From assembly GCA_964499365.1 (NCBI GenBank), contig CAZCKU010000007.1, positions 1 to 64,000 of the forward strand: 64,000 nt of DNA, given 5' to 3'. The stretch's first letter is position 1. The number at the start of each line of letters is the position of its first letter. The notes beneath the pieces were generated by a model. The model did not search any database. It was given only the letters and a program-made list of their open reading frames with translations, and was not told the origin of the DNA. The position numbers and the translations under genes are program-made. Shown here one piece after another: positions 1-8,537 of the stretch. Source of the DNA: PALSA-1316 sp964499365. Its GTDB lineage: Bacteria > Nitrospirota > Thermodesulfovibrionia > Thermodesulfovibrionales > UBA6898.

Positions 1-94
1 TCCAAGCCTTGGTCGAAAATGGTGCAATGTCGAATATGTTTGTAACTCATACACCCTCTTGCCTTTACATCATATTCAATGTAAGATATCACTA

Positions 95-470
95 ATGAAA
101 CACCGCTGGCATATTCTGTACTATGAGAGCGAGACAGGTATTTGTCCGGTCAAGAAATTTATAGACTCTTGCAGAGATCGTGAACAGGCCAAAAAATTCT
201 CATGGATTTCACTTTTGGAATAAAGAGGGCCTAATCTCCTCCGTCCTTATGGGGATCTTTTGACTGACGGCATCCATGAACTGAGGACAAAAACTGTCGG
301 GCGACCAAGTCCGCCTGCTCTATTTTTTCTGCTACAAAGATTTCATCATTCTGACGCATAGCTTCCGGAAACATTCCGGCGCTGTCCCTCAGTCTGAAAT
401 CAAGAGAGTGCAGGCCTACCGGACAGACTTCCTATGCAGATATACAGAAACTAACCTCAGGGAGAAATAG
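95..470 (+). pseudogene. Frameshifted HigB/Gp49-type toxin remnant
   Basis: Seen: an ATG at 95 opens a frame reading like the start of a HigB (phage-derived Gp49-like) mRNA interferase (MKHRWHILYYES, CPVKKFID). It stops at TAA 221-223. The similarity continues in another frame (GPNLLRPYGDLL, DGIHELRTK) and then in a third from about 295 (VRLLYFFCYKDFIILTHSF), ending at TAG 468-470 directly before the antitoxin ATG. At least two frameshifts therefore break the gene. Family knowledge: HigB toxins are about 110-120 aa RelE-fold ribosome-dependent RNases, and the rebuilt length fits. The product should be inactive unless the shifts are sequencing errors. Confidence 0.75.
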
Positions 471-758
471 ATGAAAACCTTTAGAAGTCATCTCAAGGAA
501 AAGCTGAAAGACAAACAGTTCAAAGAACTCTACAACGAGGAACGTCAACTTGCTGAACTGTCGCTCAATATCCTTTCAGCCCGGGAGCGGATAGGATTAT
601 CACAAGCCGAGGTCGCCCGGAAGGCCCAGGTCACTCAGCAACAGGTATCGAAGATCGAACAGGGCATCAACTGCAATATCGTCACCTTTCTGAAGGTCTG
701 CAATGCCCTTGGAATCAAACTTGAACTGGATATGAAAACAGTGCAGCATGCGGCATAG
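471..758 (+). CDS. XRE-family antitoxin, HigA-like
   Basis: A 95-aa protein with a helix-turn-helix at about residues 36-90 (ARERIGLSQAEVARKAQVTQ, then QVSKIEQG), the pattern of HTH_3/XRE regulators. The ATG follows the toxin stop codon with no gap, the usual toxin-first HigBA order. Known of the family: HigA binds HigB and represses its own operon. Here the toxin is broken, so the antitoxin may survive as an orphan regulator or as protection against related toxins. Confidence 0.8.
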   Translation: MKTFRSHLKEKLKDKQFKELYNEERQLAELSLNILSARERIGLSQAEVARKAQVTQQQVSKIEQGINCNIVTFLKVCNALGIKLELDMKTVQHAA

Positions 759-788
759 GATGTTTCTTACAGCAGATTGGCAGGGATA

Positions 789-1061
789 ATGGCAACAACG
801 ATCCGCAAAGCAAGCGCAGACTTTTCAGTTGATACACTCTGCTTTTTCTGTGGCAGTGTCTCGAAGTTGGAGAGAGATGAATCTTTTTTTGTTTTATCTG
901 CAGGCGAACAGGAGGTGGGTGAGGTTTGCTATGACTGTCTGGATAAAGTGAAAAGGATACCCGAGTTTCTGAAACTGCAGCTGCAGGCAAAGGCAAAAGC
1001 CTACAGGGACTTTGCCGATCTTCTGGAGAAAACATCTAAAACTGATGTTGTCATTGAATAA
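789..1061 (+). CDS. Small protein with two CxxC motifs (putative zinc-binding)
   Basis: A 90-aa protein from ATG 789; a TTG at 777 would add four residues. Cys pairs CFFC (residues 18-21) and CYDC (47-50) are spaced like one zinc ribbon. A charged helical tail follows (about 60-90, rich in Lys and Leu). It lies 30 bp after the antitoxin gene and may be co-transcribed. I do not recognise a named family. The Cys pattern suggests metal or nucleic-acid binding, which is inference only. Confidence 0.55.
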   Translation: MATTIRKASADFSVDTLCFFCGSVSKLERDESFFVLSAGEQEVGEVCYDCLDKVKRIPEFLKLQLQAKAKAYRDFADLLEKTSKTDVVIE

Positions 1062-1141
1062 CGGAAATGCTTAGCACAAAATTAGCACAGTTGGGTTACA
1101 TTACAGGAACACGGCAACTATACAAAAACTATACAAACCAA

Positions 1142-1176
1142 TAAAAAAGGAGTTAACCGTAGTCGGCTAACCCCTT
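1142..1176 (-). terminator. Rho-independent terminator after tRNA-Val
   Basis: On the minus strand AAGGGGTTAGCCG pairs with CGGTTAACTCCTT across a 4-nt loop: 13 pairs including two G-U. A run of six T follows at 1143-1148. It starts 9 bp past the tRNA 3' end and so terminates that transcript. Confidence 0.85.
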
Positions 1177-1184
1177 GATTTATA

Positions 1185-1259
1185 TGGTGGGCGATACTGG
1201 GATTGAACCAGTGACCCCTCCCGTGTGAAGGGAGTGCTCTCCCGCTGAGCTAATCGCCC
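1185..1259 (-). tRNA. tRNA-Val, anticodon CAC
   Basis: The minus strand reads GGGCGATTAGCTCAGC at the 5' end. The acceptor arm GGGCGAT/ATCGCCC closes with discriminator A and an encoded CCA at 1185-1187. The anticodon stem CTCCC/GGGAG encloses the loop TTCACAC, giving anticodon CAC (codon GTG, valine). The T-loop GGTTCAATCC is canonical. Total 75 nt with CCA. Confidence 0.95.
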
Positions 1260-1360
1260 GCTAACCCTACTGTGGCAAACAAGGTACTACGCTTGATTCC
1301 CGTATTCACGGAAATGACAATCAGTAAGAACTTCAATAATAAAGGATTCGACGTCTCCCG

Positions 1361-2665
1361 TCAACCTCTTCCGACGCAGAAGTATTTGAAGCCGAGTTTT
1401 TTCATCTTCTCCGGTTCGTAGATGTTCCTGAGATCGAAGAAATAGGGCATCTTCAGGAGCTTTCTGATCTTTACGAGATCAAGGTTGCGGAATTCGTTCC
1501 ACTCGGTCACAATCACAACGGCGTCAGCACCCTTGACGCAGTCATAACTGTTCCCTGCATATTTTATCTTCCGCCCCAGGACCGCTTTGGCATCTTCCAG
1601 GGCAGCAGGGTCAAAAGCCCTGATGACGGCCTTCTCCTTCAGCAGCTTCTCGATGATATGCACTGCCGGTGCCTCGCGCATATCGTTGGTGTTCGGCTTG
1701 AAAGACAGTCCGAGAACGGCGATGGTTTTGCCTTTCAGCGTCCCCATCCCGGAACTTATCTTCTCGACGATGCGGTCCTTCTGATGCTCGTTTGCATTGA
1801 CGGCGGCATTGACGATCCCGAGATCGACACCCCGCTCAGCGGCGATGGTCAGCAGCGCCCTGGTGTCCTTGGGAAAGCACGACCCCCCGTATCCCGGCCC
1901 GGTATGCAGAAACTTCGCACCGATCCTCTGGTCGAGACCCATGCCTTTGGCAACCATCTTCACGTCGGCCCCGACCTTCTCGCAGAGCTGCGACAGCTCA
2001 TTGACAAAGGAAATCTTGACGGCGAGGAACGAGTTCGAGGCATACTTTATCAGTTCTGCAGTCTCGACCGTCGTCACCACAAAAGGGGTTTCGAGAAGAT
2101 AGAGCGGACGATAGAGGTCCTTCATGATAGCGATTGCCTGGTGGCTCGAAGAACCGAGCACGACACGGTTCGGACGCATGAAATCCTCGATGGCAGAACC
2201 CTCCCTGAGAAACTCCGGGTTCGATACTATGTCGAAATCCGTCTCCTCCTTCAGGCGTCTGGAGATGATCTCCCTGAGCCGTGCGCCGGTACCGACCGGC
2301 ACCGTGCTCTTGGTCACGATCACCTTATAGTCTTTGATATGGCGTGCGATCTCGTCGGCGACCTGCTCAACATAGCGCATATCGGCCGAGCCGTCTCCCC
2401 GAGGGGGGGTGCCGACAGCGATAAAAATCGCCAGCGAGGAATCGACAGCGTCGCCGATCTTCGTAGAGAATTTCAGACGGCCGTTTTTGACATTTTTCTG
2501 GACAAGGGCATCGAGACCCGGCTCATAAAAGGGAATATGCCCCTTCTTCAGCGCCCTGATCTTCGCCTCGTCCTTGTCGATGCAGGTGACAAAAATGCCG
2601 AATTCCGCAAAACAGGCGCCGGTCACCAGCCCGACATAGCCCGTACCGATCACTCCAATATGCAT
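1361..2665 (-). CDS. ugd: UDP-glucose 6-dehydrogenase
   Basis: A 434-aa protein, the normal length for the family. It oxidises UDP-glucose to UDP-glucuronate with two NAD+, supplying precursors for capsule, LPS and exopolysaccharide. Seen: N-terminal Rossmann motif GVIGTGYVGLVTGACFA; central GPGYGGSCFPKD with catalytic Cys263; the C-terminal UDP-binding domain begins near residue 310 (VLGLSFKPNTNDMREAP). A purine-rich GGGAGGGG lies just upstream of the ATG. It is a single-gene unit with its own sigma-70-like promoter. Sugar biosynthesis beside a motility region could feed the glycosylation genes at 22769-27662, but this is not shown. Confidence 0.95.
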   Translation of the reverse strand: MHIGVIGTGYVGLVTGACFAEFGIFVTCIDKDEAKIRALKKGHIPFYEPGLDALVQKNVKNGRLKFSTKIGDAVDSSLAIFIAVGTPPRGDGSADMRYVEQVADEIARHIKDYKVIVTKSTVPVGTGARLREIISRRLKEETDFDIVSNPEFLREGSAIEDFMRPNRVVLGSSSHQAIAIMKDLYRPLYLLETPFVVTTVETAELIKYASNSFLAVKISFVNELSQLCEKVGADVKMVAKGMGLDQRIGAKFLHTGPGYGGSCFPKDTRALLTIAAERGVDLGIVNAAVNANEHQKDRIVEKISSGMGTLKGKTIAVLGLSFKPNTNDMREAPAVHIIEKLLKEKAVIRAFDPAALEDAKAVLGRKIKYAGNSYDCVKGADAVVIVTEWNEFRNLDLVKIRKLLKMPYFFDLRNIYEPEKMKKLGFKYFCVGRG

Positions 2666-2703
2666 TGTTTAACCCCTCCCATACATAGCGTCCGTAAGCT
2701 ATT

Positions 2704-2733
2704 GTTATACCATTGTATCCATAGTTGCTTCAA
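2704..2733 (-). promoter_or_regulatory. Candidate sigma-70 promoter of ugd
   Basis: Minus strand: -35 TTGAAG (2728-2733), 18-nt spacer, -10 TATAAC (2704-2709), about 40 bp before the ugd start. Two mismatches in all, so moderate support. Confidence 0.45.
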
Positions 2734-2760
2734 GCAGGCCGCGGGCCTTATAGTAAAAGA

Positions 2761-2922
2761 ATGAGCGAATTGAAATTCCTGAAGAAGAACCCCTGTACTG
2801 ACTGCAGTTTCTGCCAATACTGCAGCAAGACGCGCTGCAGCATGTGTGCATCAAAAGGTCCCAAAAAGGAAAAGAAACCCGACAAGCCCAAGAACGACAA
2901 ACCGCTTTTCAGGCCGTACTAG
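2761..2922 (+). CDS. 53-aa cysteine-rich small protein
   Basis: From ATG 2761: 53 aa with six Cys in 18 residues (12, 15, 18, 21, 26, 29; CxxCxxCxxC then CxxxxCxxC overall), followed by a Lys/Pro-rich tail. The regular CxxC spacing suggests a metal site (Zn or Fe-S). The stop codon lies inside the terminal inverted repeat of the element at 2919-3062, so the element may have set the present C-terminus. Function unknown; no strong RBS is visible, so expression is uncertain. Confidence 0.5.
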   Translation: MSELKFLKKNPCTDCSFCQYCSKTRCSMCASKGPKKEKKPDKPKNDKPLFRPY

Positions 2923-3062
2923 TGTACTATTCCGTTAATAAGTTGCATAAGTCCCTATAGTGTCATTCCCCGACTTGATCGGGGAATCCAATCCTTTCAC
3001 GGGGGTTCTGGATTGTCCTGTCAAGCCGGACAATGACAATTACTTATGAAACACTACACTAG
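2919..3062. mobile_element. MITE-like element, 144 bp
   Basis: Ends are inverted: CTAGTGTA at 2919-2926 and TACACTAG at 3055-3062, with partial pairing extending inward. Inside are two more inverted halves, GTCATTCCCCGACTTGATC... and ...GTCAAGCCGGACAATGAC, so the whole can fold into one long hairpin. No ORF. The inner motif recurs at 54841-54930 and 57226-57296. The remainder of the gap, 3063-3251, holds a 7-bp hairpin (GGCAGGC/GCCTGCC, 3103-3128) past the end of the hydrogenase-like operon, and no convincing gene. Confidence 0.6.
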
Positions 3063-3251
3063 ATAAACCCTTTCAACCAGATTAAGAACTTACGTTGCAC
3101 CGGGCAGGCATGGCGAAAAAAGCCTGCCAACTTTCCTTTTGAAAATCAGACGCCCCTGTGCCCTCGTTCACGTGAATAATAATCTGTCCTGTTGTCATCG
3201 CAGAATTTTTGAGGTATTTCTGTCCGGTGCAATATACCGGAAAGGTCAATG

Positions 3252-3779
3252 CTATTTTCTCTTGCCCGGATAGCCGTCGACAGCCGTGAGTATTCCGTTC
3301 AGCAACGCCAGCGGCGTCGGGGGACAGCCGGGGACGCACACATCCACGGGGATGACCTTGTCAATGCCGCCGAGCGAGGCATAGCTCTCGCCGAAGATAC
3401 CGCCGTTGCAGCCACAGTCTCCCACCGCAACCACCAGCTTGGGGGTAGGCGTTGCATTGTATGTCCTCCTGAGGGCTATCTCCATGTTTCTCGAGACCGG
3501 ACCGGTGACCAGGAGCATGTCGGCAAATCTCGGTGACGCAGTAAAATGGACGCCGAACCTTTCGCAGTTATAAAAGGAATTGTTGATCGCATGGATTTCG
3601 AGCTCGCAGCCGTTGCAGGAACCCGCGTCCACCTGCCGGATCGTCAGGCTTCTCCGGAAGTGTTTAATGATCGCCTCTTCCAGCCGCGCACCGGTCTGCC
3701 TGATCTCCTCTTCTACGGCAGGCGGAAGAGCTTCAGTAACAATACCGGTCCGGAATATCTGTCTAAGAATTCGTATCAC
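3252..3779 (-). CDS. Hydrogenase-4-like small subunit (HyfI/NuoB type), Ehr complex
   Basis: A 175-aa member of the NuoB/HycG/HyfI family, the peripheral subunit carrying the proximal [4Fe-4S] cluster next to the large subunit. All four expected ligands are present: C55 and C58 (SCNGCELE), C122 (VGDCGCNGG) and C152 (VPGCPPTP), so electron transfer by this subunit looks intact. It is the last gene of the operon and its ATG overlaps the large-subunit stop (ATGA). In contrast to the large subunit at 3776-5356, nothing here is degenerate. Confidence 0.9.
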   Translation of the reverse strand: MIRILRQIFRTGIVTEALPPAVEEEIRQTGARLEEAIIKHFRRSLTIRQVDAGSCNGCELEIHAINNSFYNCERFGVHFTASPRFADMLLVTGPVSRNMEIALRRTYNATPTPKLVVAVGDCGCNGGIFGESYASLGGIDKVIPVDVCVPGCPPTPLALLNGILTAVDGYPGKRK

Positions 3780-5356
3780 AGGTCATGCCCCGAATATGAC
3801 TGATTGAAGCTCTTGTTGCAGAGGGGGAAATCCGGGACGATATTCCCGGGGATAGCCTGCTCAAGAGCGAGCCAGTTAAGGCTGGACGGGTCTCTGACCA
3901 TGCAACGGTTTATCTCCCCGGCAGGGCCTGCCTGAAGCCAGTAGAGTATCTCGCCCCGCCAGCCCTCGACCGCAGCAAAGCCGTTCGTGTCCGGAGCCGG
4001 CACTCCCGCGTCAACAGCAAGCGGGCCGTCGGGCAGGTTCTCAAGCAGGTAGCGGATGATGCGGATGGACTCCCGCACCTCCTCAATCCTCACATAGGTC
4101 CGCGCATGAACATCGCCGGTGATCTTCACCGGGACATCCAGTTCGAGCTGCTCATACTGGTCATACGGCGGAAACGGGCTGAAGATGCGACAGTCGAGGT
4201 TCATCCCGCTCGCCCTGGCCACAATACCGACGACACCGAGTTCCCGCGCCTTTTCGGGCCTGAGTATACCGGTGTCCCTGACCCTGTCTTCAAGAGACGA
4301 GCTTTCGTCGTAAATGGCAACCAGTTTTTCAAAATCGCCTGACAGTGCCTCAAGCTCGGCATGCATCCCGCTCCTGCCGGAACTGTCCATATCAGCGGCG
4401 ACGCCCCCAGGGATAACCTTGTCCATCGAGAACCGGTGGCCGAAGAGACTGCTGTTCGTCCGTAAAACAAGCTCCCTGAGACGGCTGCATTGATACAGCA
4501 TAAAGGCAAAGGCAGCATCGTTGCAGATCGCCCCGATGTCGCCCAGATGGTTTGCGATCCGCTCTCGTTCGAGCAAAATAGCCCTGATGTACTGTGCCCT
4601 TTCCGGGACGCTGCAGCCGGTCATGGACTCGACCGCCATCGAATACGCAATGCTGTGTGCAACGGTCGAATCGCCGGATACGCGGCCCGACAGTTTCACC
4701 CCGTCTTTCCATGACAGGGCCTCGAACCTTTTTTCCGTTCCCTTATGAACATAGCCGAGCCGCTCTTCGAGATTGACGATCATCTCACCCACGGCCTGAA
4801 ACCTGAAGTGACCGGGCTCGATGATACCGGCATGCACCGGCCCGACCGGTATCTCATAAACACCCTCTCCCACGGCCCGTGCCCATGGATAGTCGCCGGC
4901 AACCCTGGGTAACGGCTGCGTCGCATCAAACGATTTTCTGAGCGGATAGATATCCTGGGGCCAATCCTCAAACTTGATCCACGGACGCAGGTCGGGATGC
5001 CCCGTCGGGACCACCCCCATGAGGCTCTGCATCTGCCGCTCAAAACGGTATGCAGGAAGAAATTTCTTTGTCAGACTGGGGAAACAGGGATCATCAACAG
5101 GCAGCTCCGACCTGACGATCAGGTATTCCCTGCCCCACCGGTAGCAGGCGAAGACCGAAAAGCCCCTGTCAAAAGGAGTCTCATCCGCTGCCCATTCAGC
5201 AGCCAGGAGGGCGTAGGCCTTCTTCATAACCCTCGCCGCATCCCCGAACTTCTCCCTCGGCACCGTGCAGCACGTAACAGACGACGGATACTGCCGCCCG
5301 TCCATACCGAGCTCCGGCCCGAAGGCCGCTGTCAGTGCCTTTGCCAGCATGCTCAT
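3776..5356 (-). CDS. Hydrogenase-4-like large subunit (HyfG/NuoCD type) lacking NiFe ligands
   Basis: A 526-aa fusion of a NuoC-like part (about 1-150) and a NuoD/large-subunit part (about 160-526). The start is ATG 5354-5356, overlapping the stop of the upstream gene. Known: catalytic group 4 hydrogenases carry an N-terminal C-x2-C in R-x-C-G-x-C and a C-terminal D-P-C-x2-C. Seen: R-V-S-G-D-S at 225-230 and D-P-S-S-L-N at 489-494, so the ligand positions hold Ser227, Ser230, Ser491 and Asn494. No [NiFe] site can form. The rest of the fold is conserved, so this is an Ehr-type paralogue rather than a decayed gene. Confidence 0.9.
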   Translation of the reverse strand: MSMLAKALTAAFGPELGMDGRQYPSSVTCCTVPREKFGDAARVMKKAYALLAAEWAADETPFDRGFSVFACYRWGREYLIVRSELPVDDPCFPSLTKKFLPAYRFERQMQSLMGVVPTGHPDLRPWIKFEDWPQDIYPLRKSFDATQPLPRVAGDYPWARAVGEGVYEIPVGPVHAGIIEPGHFRFQAVGEMIVNLEERLGYVHKGTEKRFEALSWKDGVKLSGRVSGDSTVAHSIAYSMAVESMTGCSVPERAQYIRAILLERERIANHLGDIGAICNDAAFAFMLYQCSRLRELVLRTNSSLFGHRFSMDKVIPGGVAADMDSSGRSGMHAELEALSGDFEKLVAIYDESSSLEDRVRDTGILRPEKARELGVVGIVARASGMNLDCRIFSPFPPYDQYEQLELDVPVKITGDVHARTYVRIEEVRESIRIIRYLLENLPDGPLAVDAGVPAPDTNGFAAVEGWRGEILYWLQAGPAGEINRCMVRDPSSLNWLALEQAIPGNIVPDFPLCNKSFNQSYSGHDL

Positions 5357-6801
5357 TTCAGCAGCTCCACTGCCGTATGAAACCACCGGCTCAGAAAATC
5401 TGGCAGATAAATGCCGATCAGGAGGACGAGCGCCATATGAAACAGCACCGGCAGATGGGCCACCTTCAGGGGTCGCTGGTTGGCAGGCACGTCGCCGGAA
5501 ACCATCGGCTGCACTTTTCTGAAGAGGGCTGCGAAGGCCACCCCGAGGCCCAGGAGAAGAAAGGGCGTCAGCAGCGGGGCGTCCTTGATCGTTGCGGTCA
5601 ATATGAGAAACTCGCTCGTAAAGATGCCGAAAGGCGGCATCCCGACGATCGCCATGACGCCGAACATCATCCCCCACCCGACAAGGGGATTGCCCTTGAA
5701 GAGGCCCCTGATCTTGTCCATATCCTGGGTCCGGTGCATCTGGGACGCATGGCCCACGGTAAAGAAGATCGCAGATTTTGCAAGACTGTGGACAAGCATA
5801 TGCAGCAAGGCCCCGAACGTCGCGATCGGCCCTCCAAGACCAAAGGCAAAGGTGGCAATCCCCATATGCTCGATCGAGGAATAGGAAAACATGCGCTTGA
5901 TGTCCTTCTGCCGGAGCAGGGAGAAAGCAGCTACCAGAACCGAAAGAAGGCCGAAGCCCATCATGATGTTCCCTGCCTGGTGCGTATGGGTCGACCCGTC
6001 GACAAGCACCTTGCATCTGACGAGGGCATAAAGCGCAATATTGAGCAGGAGCCCTGAAAGCACTGCAGAGATCGGGGTCGGCCCCTCGCTATGTGCATCC
6101 GGCAGCCAGTTATGGAGCGGCACAAGACCGACCTTCGTTCCATAGCCCACCATCAGAAATACGAAGGCCAGCGACAGGACCGTTGGTTCCAGTTGGCCGC
6201 TCACCTGGCTGAGGTTCGTCCAAAGGAGGGCCTCACCTCCCTCGCCCAGGACCTTCTCGGCCGCAAAGTACAGTAGGACTGTCCCAAAAAGCGCCTGGGA
6301 TATCCCTACACCGCAGAGGATAAAATACTTCCAGGCCGCCTCGATAGCCGTCGGCGTCCGGTAGAGAGAGACAAGGAGGACCGTCGAGAGCGTCGCCAGC
6401 TCCATCGCTATCCAGAGGACGCCTATGTTGTTCGTCAGAAGGCAAAGGAGCATGGCAAAGATAAAAAGCTGGAACATCGCATGATAGAACCGCATACGGA
6501 CAGATCCGACTCGCCCGTGTTCTCTTTCCCGTCTCATATAACGGCGGCTGAAGACCGCGGTGGTCATCGAGACAAAAGAGGTCAGGACAGCGAGGTAGAC
6601 ATTGAACGCGTCGACAAAGAAGAACTTGCCGCCCGCCATCATCGGTCCCTGCTCATAGACCTGGAGGGCAAGCAGAAAGCCTGCGGTACAGGTGGCCACC
6701 GATCCAAGGATATTGATCTCCGGAGCCAGTTTCCTGTCGCCGACAAAGGCCAGGATGAGCGCCGCACCCAGGGGAACCCCAAGAAGGATCAGGAGCACCA
6801 T
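5353..6801 (-). CDS. Membrane antiporter-like subunit (HyfF/NuoM-N type)
   Basis: 482 aa, almost wholly hydrophobic, about 14 membrane segments, proton-conducting membrane transporter family. Family motifs seen: the Lys-bearing GYGTKVGLVPLHNWLPDAHSEGPTPISA (about 220-250) and RMFSYSSIEHMGIATFAFGLGG (about 295-315). This subunit is thought to pump ions when driven by the peripheral arm. It begins 6 bp after the HyfE-like gene and overlaps the large subunit by ATGA. HyfF, NuoM and NuoN are hard to separate by eye, so the HyfF label rests on gene order. Confidence 0.88.
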   Translation of the reverse strand: MVLLILLGVPLGAALILAFVGDRKLAPEINILGSVATCTAGFLLALQVYEQGPMMAGGKFFFVDAFNVYLAVLTSFVSMTTAVFSRRYMRREREHGRVGSVRMRFYHAMFQLFIFAMLLCLLTNNIGVLWIAMELATLSTVLLVSLYRTPTAIEAAWKYFILCGVGISQALFGTVLLYFAAEKVLGEGGEALLWTNLSQVSGQLEPTVLSLAFVFLMVGYGTKVGLVPLHNWLPDAHSEGPTPISAVLSGLLLNIALYALVRCKVLVDGSTHTHQAGNIMMGFGLLSVLVAAFSLLRQKDIKRMFSYSSIEHMGIATFAFGLGGPIATFGALLHMLVHSLAKSAIFFTVGHASQMHRTQDMDKIRGLFKGNPLVGWGMMFGVMAIVGMPPFGIFTSEFLILTATIKDAPLLTPFLLLGLGVAFAALFRKVQPMVSGDVPANQRPLKVAHLPVLFHMALVLLIGIYLPDFLSRWFHTAVELLK

Positions 6802-6807
6802 CGCCGG

Positions 6808-7473
6808 CTAATCCCCTTCCTTCAGTCTCGCCATCTGCTCGATATCAAGACTGTCAAAGGTTGTATGGATATGGAAAAAGAAGATCCCGAAGATGAACGC
6901 CGCGATCAAGACGTCGAGGGCCACGCCCAGTTCAACCACGAGCGGCATACCGTACGTCGCGCTCGTCGCGGCGAAGAAGAGCCCGTTTTCCATGGCAAGA
7001 AATCCGATGATCTGGGTGACCGCGTGCTTCCTCGTTATCATCATCAGCAGACCTATCATCACCGTCGCAAGGGCGATTGCAAGCGTGGACCGTGTGATGA
7101 GGGTCGACAGTTGGCTCACCGGGGCCATCAGGTGATATGAGAAGATGACCAGGGCCAGGCCGATAAGCATCGTCATCGGGATATTCACCAGCGTCTCGAC
7201 CTCCTTGCGGATCTTGAGGCGCACCACCAGGACATGCAGGATGTACGGCAGGACAAAGACCTTGAGCGAGAGCGTCAGGACTGACGATATATAGAGGTGG
7301 TGCTTGTTCGCCACATACCCGACTATAGCCGTGTTGAGCGAAAGCAGGAGCCCCTGCCACGCAAAAATATGGATAAGACTGTAGATCCTCTTCTGGACCA
7401 GCATCCCGAAGGCCGTCAGCAGAACAAAGGCTGCAAGAAAACTGTTTATCTGGGCCGCAATCTCTAAATTCAT
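6808..7473 (-). CDS. Membrane subunit HyfE-like (NuoK-related)
   Basis: A 221-aa integral membrane protein with about six or seven helices, the size of HyfE (216 aa in E. coli). The segment TRKHAVTQIIGFLAMENGLFF (about 165-185) is the NuoK-like region with the conserved Glu in FLAMENG. A good RBS (AGGAGGG) precedes the ATG. A 119-bp spacer of repeat sequence separates it from the upstream HyfC-like gene, unlike the overlapping joints elsewhere in the operon. Confidence 0.85.
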   Translation of the reverse strand: MNLEIAAQINSFLAAFVLLTAFGMLVQKRIYSLIHIFAWQGLLLSLNTAIVGYVANKHHLYISSVLTLSLKVFVLPYILHVLVVRLKIRKEVETLVNIPMTMLIGLALVIFSYHLMAPVSQLSTLITRSTLAIALATVMIGLLMMITRKHAVTQIIGFLAMENGLFFAATSATYGMPLVVELGVALDVLIAAFIFGIFFFHIHTTFDSLDIEQMARLKEGD

Positions 7474-7592
7474 AAAATCCCTCCTAGCCTCCCTTTGCCA
7501 AAGGGAGGGACAAGTCCCCTCTTCTGCAAAGAGGCCTGCCTGTCCGGTAGGCAGCGGTGCGGGAATATTTATCGGTCATACGTTTCATGATA
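7474..7592 (-). repeat. Repeat-derived spacer inside the Ehr operon
   Basis: 119 bp between the HyfC- and HyfE-like genes. It contains an imperfect hairpin of the CTCCCTTTG/CAAAGGGAG type near 7488-7508 and the short palindrome CTGCCTGTCCGGTAGGCAG at 7536-7554. That palindrome belongs to the family also seen at 20005, 39353, 41955 and 54841. No gene. Probably an inserted REP-like element; it could act as an mRNA processing or attenuation site. Confidence 0.55.
7536..7554. repeat. TGCCGGCAGGCAG-family palindrome
   Basis: A short near-perfect palindrome, CTGCCTGTCCGGTAGGCAG, within the operon spacer. Related copies lie at 20005-20022, 39353-39372, 41955-41976 and 54841-54859. Confidence 0.6.
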
Positions 7593-8537
7593 TCACTCCA
7601 GTATGAAGAACGAGAGCATGCCGAGCGTCGCCATGAGAAAGGCCGAACCAAGGAACTCCGTCAGTCTGAAGAGCCGCATCTTGGCGAGCCCTGTTTCGAT
7701 CAGCACCAGTACAACGGCCGAGGCAGCAAGCTTGGACAATATAACAACACCCGCGACGACGATCTCCAGCGGCCCGCCGGTTACGGCGATGCCCCACGGG
7801 AGAAACAGTGCACTGCCCAGGGCCATAAAGAGAAAAAGCTTCATCATCCCGGCCCATTCAATCAGGGCCAGATGCCTTCCCGAATACTCCAGCACCATCG
7901 CCTCGTGCAGCATCGTCAGCTCAAGGTGCGTCGAAGGGTTGTCGACCGGAATCCTGCCGGTCTCGGCAAGGGTGATGAGGATAAACGCGATAAAGGCAAA
8001 GGCCAGCGACGGTTTCAGCAAGGCCTGCCCGCTGTACATGACCTCGGCAATGTGGGAAAGGGACGTCGATTTATTGACGAGCGATACCGTGAAGATCGCC
8101 ATCAGCATTGCGGGCTCGGCAAGAGAGGCCACCATCATCTCCCGGCTGGAACCCATGCCGCCAAAGGCAGTCCCGATGTCCATTCCCGCCAGCGCGGTAA
8201 AAAAGCGCGCAGTCGCAAACAGCCCCACCAGAACGATGACGTCCGCAATCGGGGCAAGAGGCAGGTTGATCGAGAGTATCGGAACCACGGCACCCGCAAT
8301 GATTGTTGTGCCAAACACCAGATAGGGGGTGAAACGGAATATCCAGGACGCATTTTCAGCCAGGACCACATCCTTCGAGAAAAGCTTCGCCAGGTCACGA
8401 TACGGCTGCAGAAGGCTTGCAGAAGTCCGGCCCTGAGTCCAGCACTTCAGCATCCTCACCCAGCCGACAAAAAGAGGGGCAACCCCGATGAGGAGCGCCA
8501 CCTGGAGCAGTTCTATGAAAAGATAGGCCGGCATCAT
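7593..8537 (-). CDS. Membrane subunit HyfC/NuoH-like
   Basis: 314 aa with about eight membrane helices. NuoH-family signatures are visible: LPLFVGWVRMLKCWTQGR-type N-terminus, then ETGRIPVDNPSTHLELTMLHEAMVLEYSG (about 200-230), whose acidic residues lie at the interface between membrane and peripheral arms. NuoH/HyfC anchors the soluble module. The start overlaps the end of the HyfB-like gene by 4 bp (ATGA). Confidence 0.9.
   Translation of the reverse strand: MMPAYLFIELLQVALLIGVAPLFVGWVRMLKCWTQGRTSASLLQPYRDLAKLFSKDVVLAENASWIFRFTPYLVFGTTIIAGAVVPILSINLPLAPIADVIVLVGLFATARFFTALAGMDIGTAFGGMGSSREMMVASLAEPAMLMAIFTVSLVNKSTSLSHIAEVMYSGQALLKPSLAFAFIAFILITLAETGRIPVDNPSTHLELTMLHEAMVLEYSGRHLALIEWAGMMKLFLFMALGSALFLPWGIAVTGGPLEIVVAGVVILSKLAASAVVLVLIETGLAKMRLFRLTEFLGSAFLMATLGMLSFFILE

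Noticed and set aside
1658..2764. 368-aa frame opposite ugd
   Set aside because: Antisense to a fully conserved gene; sequence has no domain-like pattern and Arg/His/Gly-rich shadow composition.
3082..3339. Short minus-strand frame past the Ehr operon
   Set aside because: It overlaps the small-subunit C-terminus, and the downstream part has no pattern; only a 38-aa piece is outside known genes.
5357..6016. N-terminal 220-residue extension of the large-subunit frame
   Set aside because: It lies inside the HyfF-like gene in another frame. The ATG at 5356 gives an ATGA joint and a normal family start.
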